A stretch of DNA of 64,000 nt. It comes from Sanderia malayensis. Its lineage: Eukaryota; Cnidaria; Scyphozoa; Semaeostomeae; Pelagiidae. A program made the translations under genes and the position numbers. A model generated the notes under the pieces. That model did not search any database, had not been told where the DNA came from, and worked only from the letters and a program-made list of their open reading frames with translations. The stretch lies in the NCBI GenBank assembly GCA_013076295.1, contig RQOL01000718.1, positions 2,046,001 to 2,110,000 of the forward strand. The letters are read 5' to 3'. This document shows, piece after piece, positions 1 through 19,650 of this stretch. Each line of letters begins with the position of its first letter. Within the stretch, counting starts at the first letter, position 1.

Positions 1-114
1 TCTCTGTTGTGGGTGTCTATCTGTCTGGACAGAAGTCACGTGAAATGAGGTGGTCAAAAAGACAACATCTGCCAGTGGCCTTTCTTTTCTTTCCAAGTAC
101 TCTTCCGGGAAAGC

Positions 115-1176
115 ATGTCTGACTTTGTAACGAAAAATCTTTCAGCAATATTAGCTGGTGCTGGCCTAGTTGCAGTTTCTACTGGTATTGGATATGCAAT
201 TGCTAAACAGTCAGGCCCTCGTGGCTTTCATTTTAAATCTTACGTTCATGGCGTAAATCCTTTAACTGATTACATCACCGAAAACTCTCTTCGAGAGCCT
301 GAATTTCTTCGGAAACTGAGAGAAGAAACACAGCGCAAATCCAAGATGGCAGTAATGTTAGCTGACCCGTTAGAAGCACAGTTTTTCAGGCTACTTTTAA
401 AAGCCATCGGAGCCAAGAGGTATTCTATGATAATTGCATTGTTTTATACCCCATGAAAGCTGAATTATGTTCTGAGAAGGCTTTTCTATATATGTATTGT
501 AAAATGACTGATGTTTAGATCATAATATTGAGAAAATATGCTGCATTTCCCATTGTGTGAAGGATTATTATATAAAATTGGAAGATTTTATAAGAACAAG
601 CACAACTTAGCTAAATAGAAGTGGGTGCTGATCCATTGTTGGACTTTAGGTATTGAAGATGTCATTTCACTACTTATTATAGACTAGGATACCCTTTTCA
701 GGTGTATTGAAGTTGGTGTCTTCACTGGATACAATGCTTGCAGTGCGGCATTAGCTCTTCCCGAAGATGGCGAAGTTATTGCATGTGATATTTCAGAAGA
801 TTACATGAATATTGGCAAGCCATACTGGAGCGAAGAATGTGCCAAGAAAATCAAAGTGAAAATAGCCCCAGCCCTTGATACCTTGGATGAATTAGTAAGA
901 GAGGGTCAAGAAGGAACATTTGATTTTGCTTTTATCGATGCAGATAAGCTATCTTATGATAAGTATTACGAGAGAGCTATTGTCTTGGTTAGAAAAGGTG
1001 GAATTATTGCTGTTGACAATACTTTGTGGAGTGGAAAGGTCACTGAAGATGAGAAATTGCATGATGAAGATACAAGAGCTCTTCATATGTTGAATAAGAA
1101 GCTTAAGCAAGATGAGAGAATTGAGTTGTCATTTCTCAATCTTGGGGATGGTACAACAATTTGCAGAAAGATTTAG
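115..1176 (+). CDS. COMTD1: COMTD1-like SAM-dependent O-methyltransferase
   Basis: Two exons, 115-419 and 702-1176, join in phase (donor AG|GTATTC, acceptor TTTCAG|GTG) to give 259 residues, about the length of animal COMTD1. The N terminus has a hydrophobic segment at residues 8-28, as in COMTD1, where it serves as a membrane anchor. The methyltransferase fold is clear. The SAM-binding motif CIEVGVFTGY lies at residues 103-112. FDFAFIDADK follows, with metal-binding aspartates near 181-183, and the second metal site is AVDN at about 207-208. These belong to the catechol/caffeoyl-CoA O-methyltransferase family, which moves a methyl group from SAM to a hydroxyl with a divalent cation. The substrate cannot be read from the sequence. 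The start ATG is the first in frame after a pyrimidine-rich leader. Exact orthology to COMTD1 rather than another family member is inference. Confidence 0.88.
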
Positions 1177-4100
1177 ATATTGTCAGATTTCATTGTATTA
1201 AGTAATCTCTTGATCATATGAAAAATCTATTGTTGAATTTTTTGTGGTTTTTTGCCTTTGTGAACAGAACAAATGATTGACACGTGCGTGCAAAAGTCAC
1301 TAACTTCCCCCTTTCCTATTTGAAGGTGGGGTGCATAGAGCAGTAGTGAAGTGAAGTCAAATCAAGTCAAGTAACAAATATTTATCATCATCAACATTGT
1401 TTAATTGTAAAATGCATTTTGAAACAACAATTACAATGGTAAGGCAGCAATAATTAAATTATTAATATAATGCACACTTTTTTGTGATAGAATTTTTGCA
1501 TAAAAATTTTATAATTTTTCACTTTTGAAGCTGAAATTATGAAGTCATTCATCGACTGGTGGCTCATAAAAAATATGCAGCAAATGAAAAACAGGCTAAA
1601 ACTAATTGATACTGAAAAGCCACTTTAACATGTTGCTATCAATGTGAAGGAGGCCAGTTGCCATTTTGAACCTTATTCCCCCCCCCCCAGAATCGTGGTA
1701 CTTATTATTTATAGCGACCTTTCTGAGCAACGAAAAACTGAGTTGGCTAACAGCTAATGGTTCCGAATCTTTATGGTTTAAAATAAGTCAGTAAGGGTTG
1801 TGTACCTACGGACCTATGGCCTGAGTTAGTAGGCTATGAAACTGACTGATTGAATCAACCGTGCTTTTGAAATGAATTGTCATAATTATGATGATTATAA
1901 TGACGATTATTGCATGTGAACTGTTGAGCTAATAAAATTTCGGCTCTCACTCTGCAAAGCCGATACTGACAAACTTAAGCAATATCCATGTCGAATGCTA
2001 GATTTACAGGAAACAGGAAGTTACTCCCTATCACACGATATTTTAAGAAACCCACCCCTCCAATCTGGATAAATTTATGACGCAAATCTCAGGAGTGTTT
2101 ATCGCACGTAAACCAACCCTTTCTAGACGCATTTGTAGCTGTCGACGAGTATTTAATACCCCTTCTCGTAAAATCACGTTGAACATAACAACAGGGACGT
2201 ATAAAGCATCTAAAAAGTGGGGGGGGGGGGCAAATTAAGGAGCACGTTATCACCCCCTCCCCCCCCGCATGTCTCGGCATCGCAAAGCTACAAAGTACAT
2301 TGGTAAACAAAGATGAATTCAGCGAATAACAACTGACAAGGGGCCATTTAACACCGAAGTAACAATCATTTTTATCAACGGCTAAATCCTATTATTTTTA
2401 ACGTTCGTCACGTTAGCGGTCAGCGGAAAGTATGCATTGGGGACAGATGAAAGGGACCGACACATTGAAATTTTATTAGGTTTTCCCTCGCGCTAATAAG
2501 TAATGACAGTAAAGAATAATATGAAATTAGCACGTCTGAACTGAGTTTCCGATGTCATAGTTGAGAAAGGACAAATGAGAATGTTCAATTGAACCAATCA
2601 TGAGCCGATGAACTCTAAGTATACGTCATTTATGTTTCTTTAATTCATTAACCAACTGAATGAAAGAAGGTTTTGCAGTATACACCTTTCATTGTCAATT
2701 GACACTATATCATAAACTTAATGAGATTTAATAGTGATTATAATTAATTAACAATTCGCATTACGTTTAATACTGCAGTGATAATAATGACGATTTGTCA
2801 TGTTTATGATGGTAATGATTATTTTATTCATCAGCATGTTATCGTAATGATCATCAATTCATCGAATATCTAAATAGCTGGCCTATCTGGCCGTGGCGAA
2901 AAGTAATGTCCTTCCACAACAATTCTGGAACGTTAATCGCTTCACGTCTAAAGAATCCAGGTTATCTTATAATGAAAGCAGCTTTCTTTTATCTTTGCGA
3001 TACAGTAGTTCTTGTTAATCTATTTAAACAAACGTGATTCGCTTTGGGATTTGCAGCTAATAACTGCGTTTTCGAGGTTTGCAGGATTCAACAAGTCAGT
3101 TAACCTCACGTAACCTGCTTTGCCCGCTGAAGTTTCACATCTTTGGACTCAGATTCAGCTGTGGTGGTGTGGTGTGCTCTTGATTCTCATATCACTCTGA
3201 TATCCGAATGTGTTTCACATTCAGAATTAACCTTGGTATTTTTATGTAATTACAGAATGGTGTATAATAGCTTTAAACTAAATTTAGACGAGATCTAGGT
3301 ACATATCACTCTCAGGATACTATGATGAGCGAAATTTCTTCTCATCACGTCACAAATTAGTCGGCATTAGCCAGTGGGTAGCAATGGTAGTATCATAGTT
3401 GTTAATTCGAGTTGTTAAATCTTGAATCAAACCCCATGCATTCATTTTCATGCAGCAACAACTTGAGATTTGGTTTTGAACCAATTGAACTACACTGTTT
3501 TTTCTTGAAAATATTGTGTCGTATATCGCGGTGAGTACTTTGCTTCTGCGTTGGAGCACGAGTGGCACAGTTATGTAACATGCGTCAGGGTCAGCATGCA
3601 TGTCAAGATAGCACACCGTTGTTTGCTGTTTGCTAAAAACGCCGATTTGCATCTTTGCAAGTGGTGCTCGATAATCTTCATAAGTGGTCCTTGATCAATT
3701 GTCTGCATACTGTGTGCCACCTCGAACTATCAGGATGTTTACTAAACGCGCCGCAGTTCAGAGCGAGGCCCATTGACGACGTCATAGGGTGGACTGGTAC
3801 CCAGCGTTGTCATCTCTTTCACATTGCAACTGTAAACATGTAAACATTTTGCCGCAAGTCTACAGGAAATTTTACCCCGCAAAAGGCTCTATTTGCGGGT
3901 GGCTGTAAATGGAACCACCACCCCCCGCGATGGTGCTATCGCACATGCGCACATCGTTTTTGAAACCGAAGTATGGAATTGCGTGAATGCAGTAATCTCA
4001 ACCCGGAGGGTAATCCGAAACGTCATCATCAGCAATAATCGATTTAATCATACCTTTCACGGCTGAGATATGCCAAATGGGCACAAAAACGTATAATAAC

Positions 4101-4572
4101 ACACCATACAATGTTTAGCTTATTGCTTTACCACGTTTGTTTACCCTGTAAAGCACGCCCCCCGATCATGAAGATTTTTGACATCAGAACTTTGAAGAAA
4201 TCCCCGGAACAATGATGCTTACGCAAAATGATGAGAAAAACAGAATCGCAACGAAATTGACATATTCACAGGTCTCTATCAATGGTCCCATGAGGCTCGT
4301 AATTCCCGTACAAAGCTCACACCGCCTGATACGATATCAGAACCAAATTAGCTCGATGTTTCAACGATTTGATGCTTTAAAATTAACGTGTTATTTATTT
4401 GTGTTAATATTCTGCTGCCGACTATGATACATTGTGCTACTGATGCTCCCATCTGATTACAAACGTGATGGAGTCAGGGTGTGGACAGGCTCGACGAAAT
4501 ATCGGAGATGATTGTTTCGACCAATAATAAGGATGACGCGGCCTTTGATGTGAAACGACGTACCGGCACGCG
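1177..4572. other. Intergenic region, no gene seen
   Basis: This 3.4-kb AT-rich stretch separates the methyltransferase from the Wnt promoter. It holds homopolymer C and G runs (for example near 1680, 2220 and 2255) and several short open frames without codon bias, splice sites or recognisable protein. It could hold regulatory DNA for the Wnt gene, but I see no motif that I can defend. Confidence 0.6.
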
Positions 4573-4580
4573 TATAAATA
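4573..4580 (+). promoter_or_regulatory. TATA box of the Wnt gene
   Basis: TATAAATA sits in a local GC-rich setting (cgcg on the left, gcgc on the right), about 295 bases upstream of the proposed Wnt start codon. A TATA box in this context, just ahead of the signal-peptide exon, is a plausible core promoter. No initiator could be assigned. Confidence 0.5.
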
Positions 4581-4874
4581 GCGCAGGCTGCTGGGTTAGT
4601 AAAACAAACAGAACGGCACAGTGTGGAGAGTGGAGATAAAGACAAAAGAAGAATACAACTCACATCACCATTGTACCAAAGTAAGAAGAACGAAGTGGAT
4701 TTGTCAAGACGTCTTGTGTGAAGAGCGTACTGCATATAACAAGAGGCGAACACCACACCGCTTCAAGAAGGCAACAAGATTTCTCACCAGCCTATGCTCG
4801 ATTTGAAGTTTGACACATCGTGTTGTTGGAATACAAGTGTACTCATGAGAGCGCAGGGTCAGGTTATACACACG

Positions 4875-7800
4875 ATGACGACTTCAGCACTTGTAGCATC
4901 TTGTTCCAGGACTAATATCAACACGAAATCACTGCTTTTCCTCTGTCTTTTCATCACAGAGTTTGCATTGACGAGGTTGGTTCTTATACGAGCTTTTTTT
5001 ACTTTTACACTTGCACTTTTACACTGTTTAGATACATACACGCGTATCAGATGTCATGTTCATATTTCCGTTATTTGACGTGTTTTGTTAAGTTAGGTAA
5101 AAATCGAATATCTTTCAGGATTAACACATGAAATATACGCAAAAGATTCTTTGTTTGTATATTCGTATAACGATTTTTGTGCACGAAACCTTTGCAGTTC
5201 AGTGCACAGAAGTTACAAATTGACCAGTCTATATTTCCATGAGACAAAATCAATCAGCTGGAATTATCTTAGACCCGTTATTAATTATTTTACGAGTACA
5301 TGTGAAAATCTATGATTGAATTTGCATATGTATAGAATTTTCAAGCCTCTGAGGGATCTATCTTCTATTGATAAACAGCTTTATCTTATTCCTATTTTGC
5401 AAAGTTTATGCAAGTTCCTTGTGAACAGAGAATCTTAGTTATGTCATGGTCGTTTGTACACATAATGTTAAGATTGTGAAACAAATATAACACACACGAC
5501 GAAATCATTCATATCACCAAGAAAAGCCTCGAGATAATATTGTCTCGTCTGTGTTGAATATTTCAAAGACTTCTCGATCTTTTTATGTGATTTTATGCGA
5601 TCATTTCATTTCAAGAATGTTGATTGAGAAGTTTTTATGTCTGTCAGTCAATTAAAATCTCTCAGAACGAGTTTCTAACGAGTGAATTTCTTTGTATCAA
5701 TGATGTGCTGGTCGACTTTTCAGTCATGGGAAATCAGTAATTTTTTCCAACACCCCAAAACTCGTAAAAACTTCCGTTGCTCCCAAGCCATTTGAAATAG
5801 TACAAAAGTCTTCAACGTTTTATCACCGATGACAAACAGATAAGCAGAGCTATTATTGTAATACAAGCTCCTTTCATCTTAGCCGCCATTCATGTAGCGA
5901 ATGGTCAAAGCGAAAAGAAGTTTAGAGGGCGGTCTGTGTTTAAACTCTTTATTTTTTAAGCATAATTGTTCGAAACTTTAATTTATACCCCACCACGACA
6001 GGCGGAGGTCTCTTTAGCTGCGTTCGTTTGCGTTTTTGCTCGGCCTAACTTGCTGCACTGCACATCGATCGACGTATGGGATGTTTTGAAATGGAATGAC
6101 ACAGATTCCAATCCTTGAAATATTGTACACATTCAGGAATGTGATGATAGCCTACTCCTATCCGCAATAGGTGCCGACTTGGCCCAAATGTTTTCGGCTG
6201 GAGATTACGAAAATATCTTCTGATCGCTCGATTTAATGTGGTGTCGCGAAGGGTAAACCACAAGGTATAGAATGCTTGGCCTATTCCACACGCAGGTGCG
6301 ATTTATCTCCAGCAATAAGTAATACGAGGGCTGACAATGTCCACTTCAAAATTCGTATTAACTCAACTGTGTGGGTCAAATATTAGTTTGTCTTGTTAAT
6401 ATGTATGACCTTTATCAAGGTTGGAGATGGACCTCGTGCATAGTAGACGGACATTCACTGTCCATGGTTTACAATAACAAAGCCAAACTTGCTTTGTGTG
6501 CGTTTTACTTTTAAATGGACCTCTCTATCTGGCGGACATCTTTAAATAAATTACAATTACTACCAATTTCTTATGCACACATGTTACGTTTTTTCAATCA
6601 ATGGAGCTTGTTTCACGGAGACTGTGCAATATGTCTTGCACAAAGCTCCCCGCCCACACACCCGAATCTGCTTCCAGCTAAATACAGACGCCCTTATAAA
6701 TATCCGATACGAAGAAACAGATGAAATCTCCGTTTCTCAGGTCCAATGCGATGCAAGGAATGACCAGAGAGGGAGGGCCTATCTATTTATTTCCTCCTTT
6801 TGCCAGACAACGACGAAAGGTTGGATGAAAAGAATCCCCAACCATACGCGACATAATGAGTTTTTAAACGTACCATTAATTAGATAAACGACTGATAACG
6901 CATTTTTCGCATTAACAAACAAATGTTGCACAATTAATGCAGGGCCGGGTCGACAAAACCCGAGGAAATGAGAAACGGGTGCAATGAAATACAAGAATTC
7001 TTTCTCGAACTAGCCTTCCATTTCCTTTTGCCTTAGTTTAGTGGAATGTCAGTACAGAACTTCACAATTTTTCTTATCTTTGTGTACAAATAAAGTCCAA
7101 ATTCCAGTTTGTGAACTTTTCTGAAATCGTTCCTAGTTTATTTGTCCAGAAATTCAAGAGTTTCACACTTGTCCTGATATACGCAAATGTGGTTTTTTCT
7201 TTTGAGCATTTGACCTTTAAATTTTCAAAGCATTATTGCGAACAGTTGGACCACCCCAGCTATTCCAATATTTCTAATATTGAATTATTTACCACTATTT
7301 GCGTATATCCTTTTTGATAAATCGATTTCAGGGACATTTTGATAGATAGAAAGAGGTAGAAAAGGGACATCTACGAGATAGGAGGGACGTGGGAACCTTG
7401 GGAAAAAGACAAACTATCTTTGTCTCCAATAATTCGTATGTATTAAATCGCTTATTTTATTATTTTTCAGTGGCACATCAACCAACATTATCGATCATCG
7501 TCCAGCTTTTGCAAGAGCCAAGACTTTGGACCAAGTAAGCATTTGCAAAGCGTTTTTTAAAGTGGGGGAGGTTTTTGCCAGAGTTTTAAATTGATAGATC
7601 AGCATAGGTGCAGATAGTCCCTGGTAGAAACACCCTGGTACATTACATGAAGTTCTCAGAAAATCCCCAGATCTTTTGATCTTCTATGCATGCCATGCTT
7701 TCCCGTGGGGCTATGGCTATCGCATTTATTGCCTGAGACTCAAAACACGCAATTTTTAGAATGTTTTAGTCTTGTCGACTGCGCAACTTTAGTTTAATTA

Positions 7801-10516
7801 ACACGAAAGCAATGCAAAGCTGTTGTTTATATTACGAAACATACGTTCCCTGTGCATATATAACGTTTGACTTGACTGGGAGAGAGAGAACAAAATGAAT
7901 GAACTACACTTGGCATAGTTGATATCTCTGCATTTGCATTACATCGTTTTTTATTTTTATAGCCTATAGCTATAAGATTACGTTATTGTGCATGCAAATG
8001 CTATAAACATACTTGTGCTGCGGGAGACATCGGTGTAAACAAGCGAACAACAACAGGGCAAGCCCGTCTCTTAAGACTTTTGCGTGTGATTAAAGTTATG
8101 CCTCTCATTGATCGAATAACCTTAATCGTAACGTCAAAGCTATCGACTACCCGTGAGCCGGCGTGTTGATACAAACTTGTTTTCATTACTTATCGATTAT
8201 GGCTGTGCTGGCATGGCTGGTAGAATTTGCCGCTTTTTAAATGCAGCAAGATAACCCAGCGCCATCTTTGCAATTCGTGCCTCTTTGATATTACGATTAA
8301 ACTGTGTGATAGCGACTGTCGTCATCTTAGCAAACCAAAGCAAAGGACATTGAGAAGAATAGAACAACCGCTCTTGCAAATATCGATAACTTATTTGCTT
8401 TAAAAACGTTTCTGTATTGACACCGTCCTTCCTTCTTGAACTGGCTGCCTTCTTTTGCATGTATAAGACACTATAATAGCAAGAAAGACAAAGAGCCTTG
8501 TATGCTGGCTGTATAGTTGTGTAGTGAAGGTGCAATATCTCGCTGTTTTTAAAGCGGCGTCTTGTTCCTTTGTGCGCAAGCGTGAATGAAATCAGAGGAA
8601 GAGAGAGACCACCACGTGATCAGCCTTGTTGTCCTGTATCCCCTCCTGTTTAATCTTTGTTGTTCTCTGCGTAATCAGCGAGCAAAAAGTACCCGCAAAT
8701 TTAATCCCAGACATCAACAAAGCCCCCACCCCACATGACTCATTCTCCCATTGACTCAAATTGATCTCATTAATAACAATGCAATGCAGTACGCAATACC
8801 ATGCTGCATAATATTGCTACAGAGCCATACCCGCTTACTCGAGAGCTAATTTGGTTGCTTTTAATAGGAATGGCTGGGTCAAGTTGACAAGGCATTCAAA
8901 AACACCACTCATTTCTAAAATTTCAGATTTTAAAATTAATTTTTGAAATTGCATTTCTAAAACCTCTCTCATTACTAAAATTGCAGCCACGCCAAAAGTT
9001 TTTTGTTTAAAGCTTTGGACTATCTGCACCTTTTTGCGTCTCTAATCGGTTTGATAAGACTTCAAGTTGGAGTTCTTTGGGATCGCTATGAGTTTTCATG
9101 TGTTAATCTCTTTTTCGTAGCTTTTCGAACCAAAAAGAAAACAGGAAACAGATTCAGTTGTAATTGGTTATCACATTGCCGTGCATGAATGCCAGACTCG
9201 TTTCAAATGGAACAGATGGAACTGTACGTTGCCACAACAATTAGTGCAGACAAGAAAGCCAATCTCTATGACGAAGCTTCTTCCAAGAGGTATGATCTAT
9301 CGCAAGGAAACTCGAAAACCTTTTCAACTTTGTCTTTACAGGGATATGAAGCTTAACATGCATGAAATTCAGTTTGATTTTTTTGCTTTCCGTAAAAGTT
9401 GTTGTATTGATGTGTGTTTCTTATGGTTGTCCTCCGTCGCTATATGATGATAATGTTTTTACATTGTTATATGCAGCTAATCGAGAGACTGCCTACATGT
9501 ACGCTATGGTGGCGGCCGGTGTGACGTACAGTTTGATGAGAAGTTGCGCACTCGGGGAGAACAACCGATGTCCGTGCATCGTGGAAAACACGAGACCGAA
9601 CAAAACGCGTCGTACGTGTAAAGAAAATCTCGACTACGCTTTCAGTAGGGTGAGGAAAATAATCAGAGGTATTGATGTCAAAGACGTATCTGATCCAAAA
9701 CGCAAATTGTTTAATATTAAGAACTTCAAAGCAGGCATAAAGGTAGGTTTCGCTGTATTCTATGTTTTCTTTAAAAAACACGTTCTTATTTAGCTATATC
9801 GTACAGTCAACTCTGTCTAATTCGAACACCCTAGGGAAGCGTTCAAGTGTTCGAATTACAAAAAGTTCGAATTATAGAGGTTTGTTTTATAAGAATTGGT
9901 TCATTAGTGATCCTTGAAGGGACAGAGAAATCTGTTCGAATTAGATAGAGTTCAAATTACACGAGTTCGAACTATGCAGATTTGAATGTATGTCATTTAT
10001 GATGTTTATATTTTTGTTTTATAGACCATTCAAAGAGAGTTGCCCACAGTTTGCAACTGTCGTGGCCTATCTGGTACGTGTCAGCGGAAGTCTTGTTGGA
10101 AGTCGACACCGCACATTGGAAAGGTTAGCGAAAGCCTGCGCAAACTTTACGACGTTGCCGTAAAAGTCAGTTACGACGAGAAGAAGTCATCGTTCTTCAA
10201 GTCAAAGCCGCGACAACGAAATATTATGTTCCGACCGGGAAATTTGCGCAACCTCGAGTTGGTTTATTTGGAGGATTCTCCGGACTATTGTCATCCGAAT
10301 TTGTTGACCGGACACAAGGGCACGTTGCTACGTTACTGCGACCCGGACAACAAGAAAACTTGCAACCACCTGTGCGAAAGTTGCGGATACAGGACTGTGA
10401 AGAGAGTAGTTTACGAGCGCAATTGCGACAAGTGTCGTAAGCACTTCACCTGGTGTTGCACCGTGTCCTGTGGCAGTTGCGCTGTTACGAAAGCTCAGTG
10501 CATGCTTCCTGTCTGA
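4875..10516 (+). CDS. Wnt: Wnt family secreted ligand
   Basis: Five exons join in phase: 4875-4975, 7471-7534, 9121-9289, 9477-9742 and 10025-10516, giving 363 residues, normal for a Wnt. Exon 1 supplies a signal peptide (hydrophobic core SLLFLCLFITEFAL). Its leftover two bases fit the one-base start of exon 2, which supports this join. Exon 3 carries HECQTRFKWNRWNC, matching the Wnt ECQ...RWNC signature. Exon 4 opens with NRETAYMYAMVAAGV, matching the family's RETAFVYAISAAGV. Exon 5 has CNCRGLSGTC, with the predicted palmitoleoylated serine at residue 216, and the cysteine-rich C-terminal half ending CGSCAVTKAQCMLPV. Wnts bind Frizzled and LRP5/6 and pattern body axes. The usual histidine of CHG is arginine here. 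I cannot assign a Wnt subfamily. The start at 4875 has A at -3; in-frame ATGs at 4794 and 4845 have weaker contexts. Confidence 0.9.
4976..7470 (+). other. Wnt intron 1
   Basis: AT-rich intron of 2.5 kb. I see no second gene; the open frames in it lack splice sites and protein similarity. Intron 2 (7535-9120) is also without a recognisable gene. Confidence 0.6.
9802..9990. mobile_element. TA-flanked MITE, copy 1 (Tc1/pogo-like)
   Basis: The element is bounded by TA at both ends. Its inverted ends are related: CAGTCAACTCTG on the left and the reverse complement of CAGATTTGAATG on the right, followed inward by TTCGAAC blocks. TTCGAA motifs recur inside. It sits in Wnt intron 4. A near-identical element of the same 189-bp length lies at 15225-15413. 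The TA duplication and CAGT ends point to the Tc1/mariner/pogo superfamily. No transposase is encoded. Confidence 0.75.
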
Positions 10517-10543
10517 ACGTGATTCTAACTGATATCTCAATGG

Positions 10544-10549
10544 AATAAA
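10544..10549 (+). terminator. Poly(A) signal of the Wnt gene
   Basis: AATAAA lies 28 bases after the Wnt stop codon, which implies a very short 3' untranslated region unless a later site is used. Confidence 0.55.
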
Positions 10550-11528
10550 GCCCCGTCGTTTGAGATCGAGGTTGAGAAGGCTTATTGTAAGCGCGGAAAC
10601 GAGGCAGCAAATGCGAAAAGGATTTTGCTCAGACTGTCAATAACGAAAGATGCCCGAGTGGCCTTATGTGGTAGAGCCTGTCCGTTGCTGTTAAGTGTAA
10701 ATGGGCAATTGGAACTGATAGTAATCCACGCATGGTAAAATAAATTAAAGACTTCGGGTTGAAGGTGGGTGTTTGGGGGCAGGGCAGAGGTTGACGTAAG
10801 CTTTGTTGGAAAATCGAGAAAAATAAATTTTCACACCGTGCAATTGCAGTGGCTTTTTGAACAATGTCTGCTTTGCCTTCCCCCTCAAAGAAGTAGTACC
10901 CACTGCACCTTTTGCAGAATGTATAATTCAAACTCGTAATATAATGATGTGTATTTAAAAGTTTTTGAGTAAGTAACTGCGTTGTATTTACTGGCTTAAA
11001 ACATTAATATCATTTTGTAGTTGTAGTGTAGTGTAAAGTAAGAAAGTTATATTGACCAATTCAGTTAATCAAGTCTATGAAGATAGCACAAAAATTATAA
11101 TAATGTGATGTCTTGCTTTATTTTGAATGTCTTGAGGTCTTCAGCTCACGTTTTTGTCTCGAGGTGTTTGCGTGCTTTTGACTTTTACCTATTTCTCCCC
11201 ATGACACTCTTGCACCTAACAAGCCCAACTAACCTGGTACACGCCCACCTATTTTCACCCTTGAACAAAAATTCTATCGCGATTGGTTTCATGTTTCGGA
11301 TTGCTGGATACGGAAAGACTGACATAAAGCATATTTTATTTCTTTTAAAATCAGATCAACTTGCTACTTTCATCCAAGTCTGAAGTTGATACATTTGAAG
11401 ACATTCTTTATTCACCAAACTTGAGATTTTTGCTGTCTATTTGGGACTTTGGATCGACATTTGTTTCTTGATGGTATAAGGCCTAGGGCAGCAAGCCTGG
11501 CCTAGTCGGAAATCGCTTTTTTACAACT
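10550..11528. other. Intergenic region, no gene seen
   Basis: About 1 kb of AT-rich DNA between the Wnt 3' end and the kinase start. Short open frames show no similarity or splice support. The kinase promoter should lie here, but no TATA box is obvious. Confidence 0.55.
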
Positions 11529-18637
<7,109 letters not shown>

Positions 18638-19650
18638 TCATCAGACGATTATTATGATTATTATGATGATTATTATTATTTTGAATTTGTTACACCAGAA
18701 ACCTCCTCTTGCCCGCAATTACTCCTTTGACTTTATATTTTAGTATCTCCTGTATTTTGCTATCTATGTAATAGATGATGCGGTATATAAATTATGAAGA
18801 TTTTTGTCGATTTTTCTGGTAGAATCTGTTGATTGTTTTTCGCTCGTGAAATAATTTGTTGCGCTCAGGTCGTGGGCTCAAAGCTTCTCTCGGGTCATAG
18901 GTTCAAGCACACATAGCTATGAAAATGTGGCGAGCTCAGACCATTTGAATAATTTGAATAATTCGTGATGAATCGAGAGATCTTATCTACTTGCAAGAGC
19001 TAAGTATTTTAGTGTGCTCTGAAGAAATCCGAAATTCCCGTCAAATCAGCAATAATTGAAAGTTCTTAGCCACGTGTAATCGCAGCATTGCTCTGATCAC
19101 GAAGGCACGTGACCTGATTGCACCATACACCAGCACAGCAACAGCAACAGCTTCAAAACCACCTGAACCTGAACATGAGCACCGAAACGGCAAAGTCCAC
19201 ATCGCACAAACTCAACACTTGCAAACAGCAACCAACACCAACAGGAAGTTATTATTACGTCGTAGTTATTATTAAGTCCAGACAGGCCCAGTTCTGTCTT
19301 AAATATCCATTATTGTATCACAGTTTTGGCTTTCAGGAGATGCTGCTTCATCAGATGGATTAAGAAACTGTGTTTAATGGATGGTTGTTTTTCAAAATTT
19401 GTTTGAGATGACGTTTATTTGCTTGCTGCCATAGACATAGGCATGGGTTCCAGAGGGGCCTAACTCCGTCAGCCATTAATCTCAACTCAAGGACAAAGGA
19501 GGAAATCGAGTCCAAGAATAAATTGTTTGTTGATGTACTAGCTGGACAAGGTTGTTTATAGCTGTTGGCCGAAAATTAATGTGCACAGAGCAAGCTTTGT
19601 TATATTTGTGAATATGGTGTGAATATCAAGGCAAACATAAACAGACAAAT
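18638..19650. other. Intergenic region between kinase and BFR1-like gene
   Basis: Contains the kinase 3' untranslated region, rich in ATT/TTA repeats just after the stop, and the upstream region of the next gene. A short CAGCAACAG stretch near 19132 is coding-like but has no supporting frame. No gene recognised. Confidence 0.55.

Noticed and set aside
2089..6263. Small open frames in the Wnt upstream region and first intron
   Set aside because: Short, without codon bias, splice signals or recognisable domains, apart from the Wnt first exon at 4875-4975.
9181..9447. Single long Wnt exon without an intron after 9289
   Set aside because: The donor at 9290 and acceptor at 9476 restore the conserved NRETAY segment, and the read-through sequence is unlike any Wnt.
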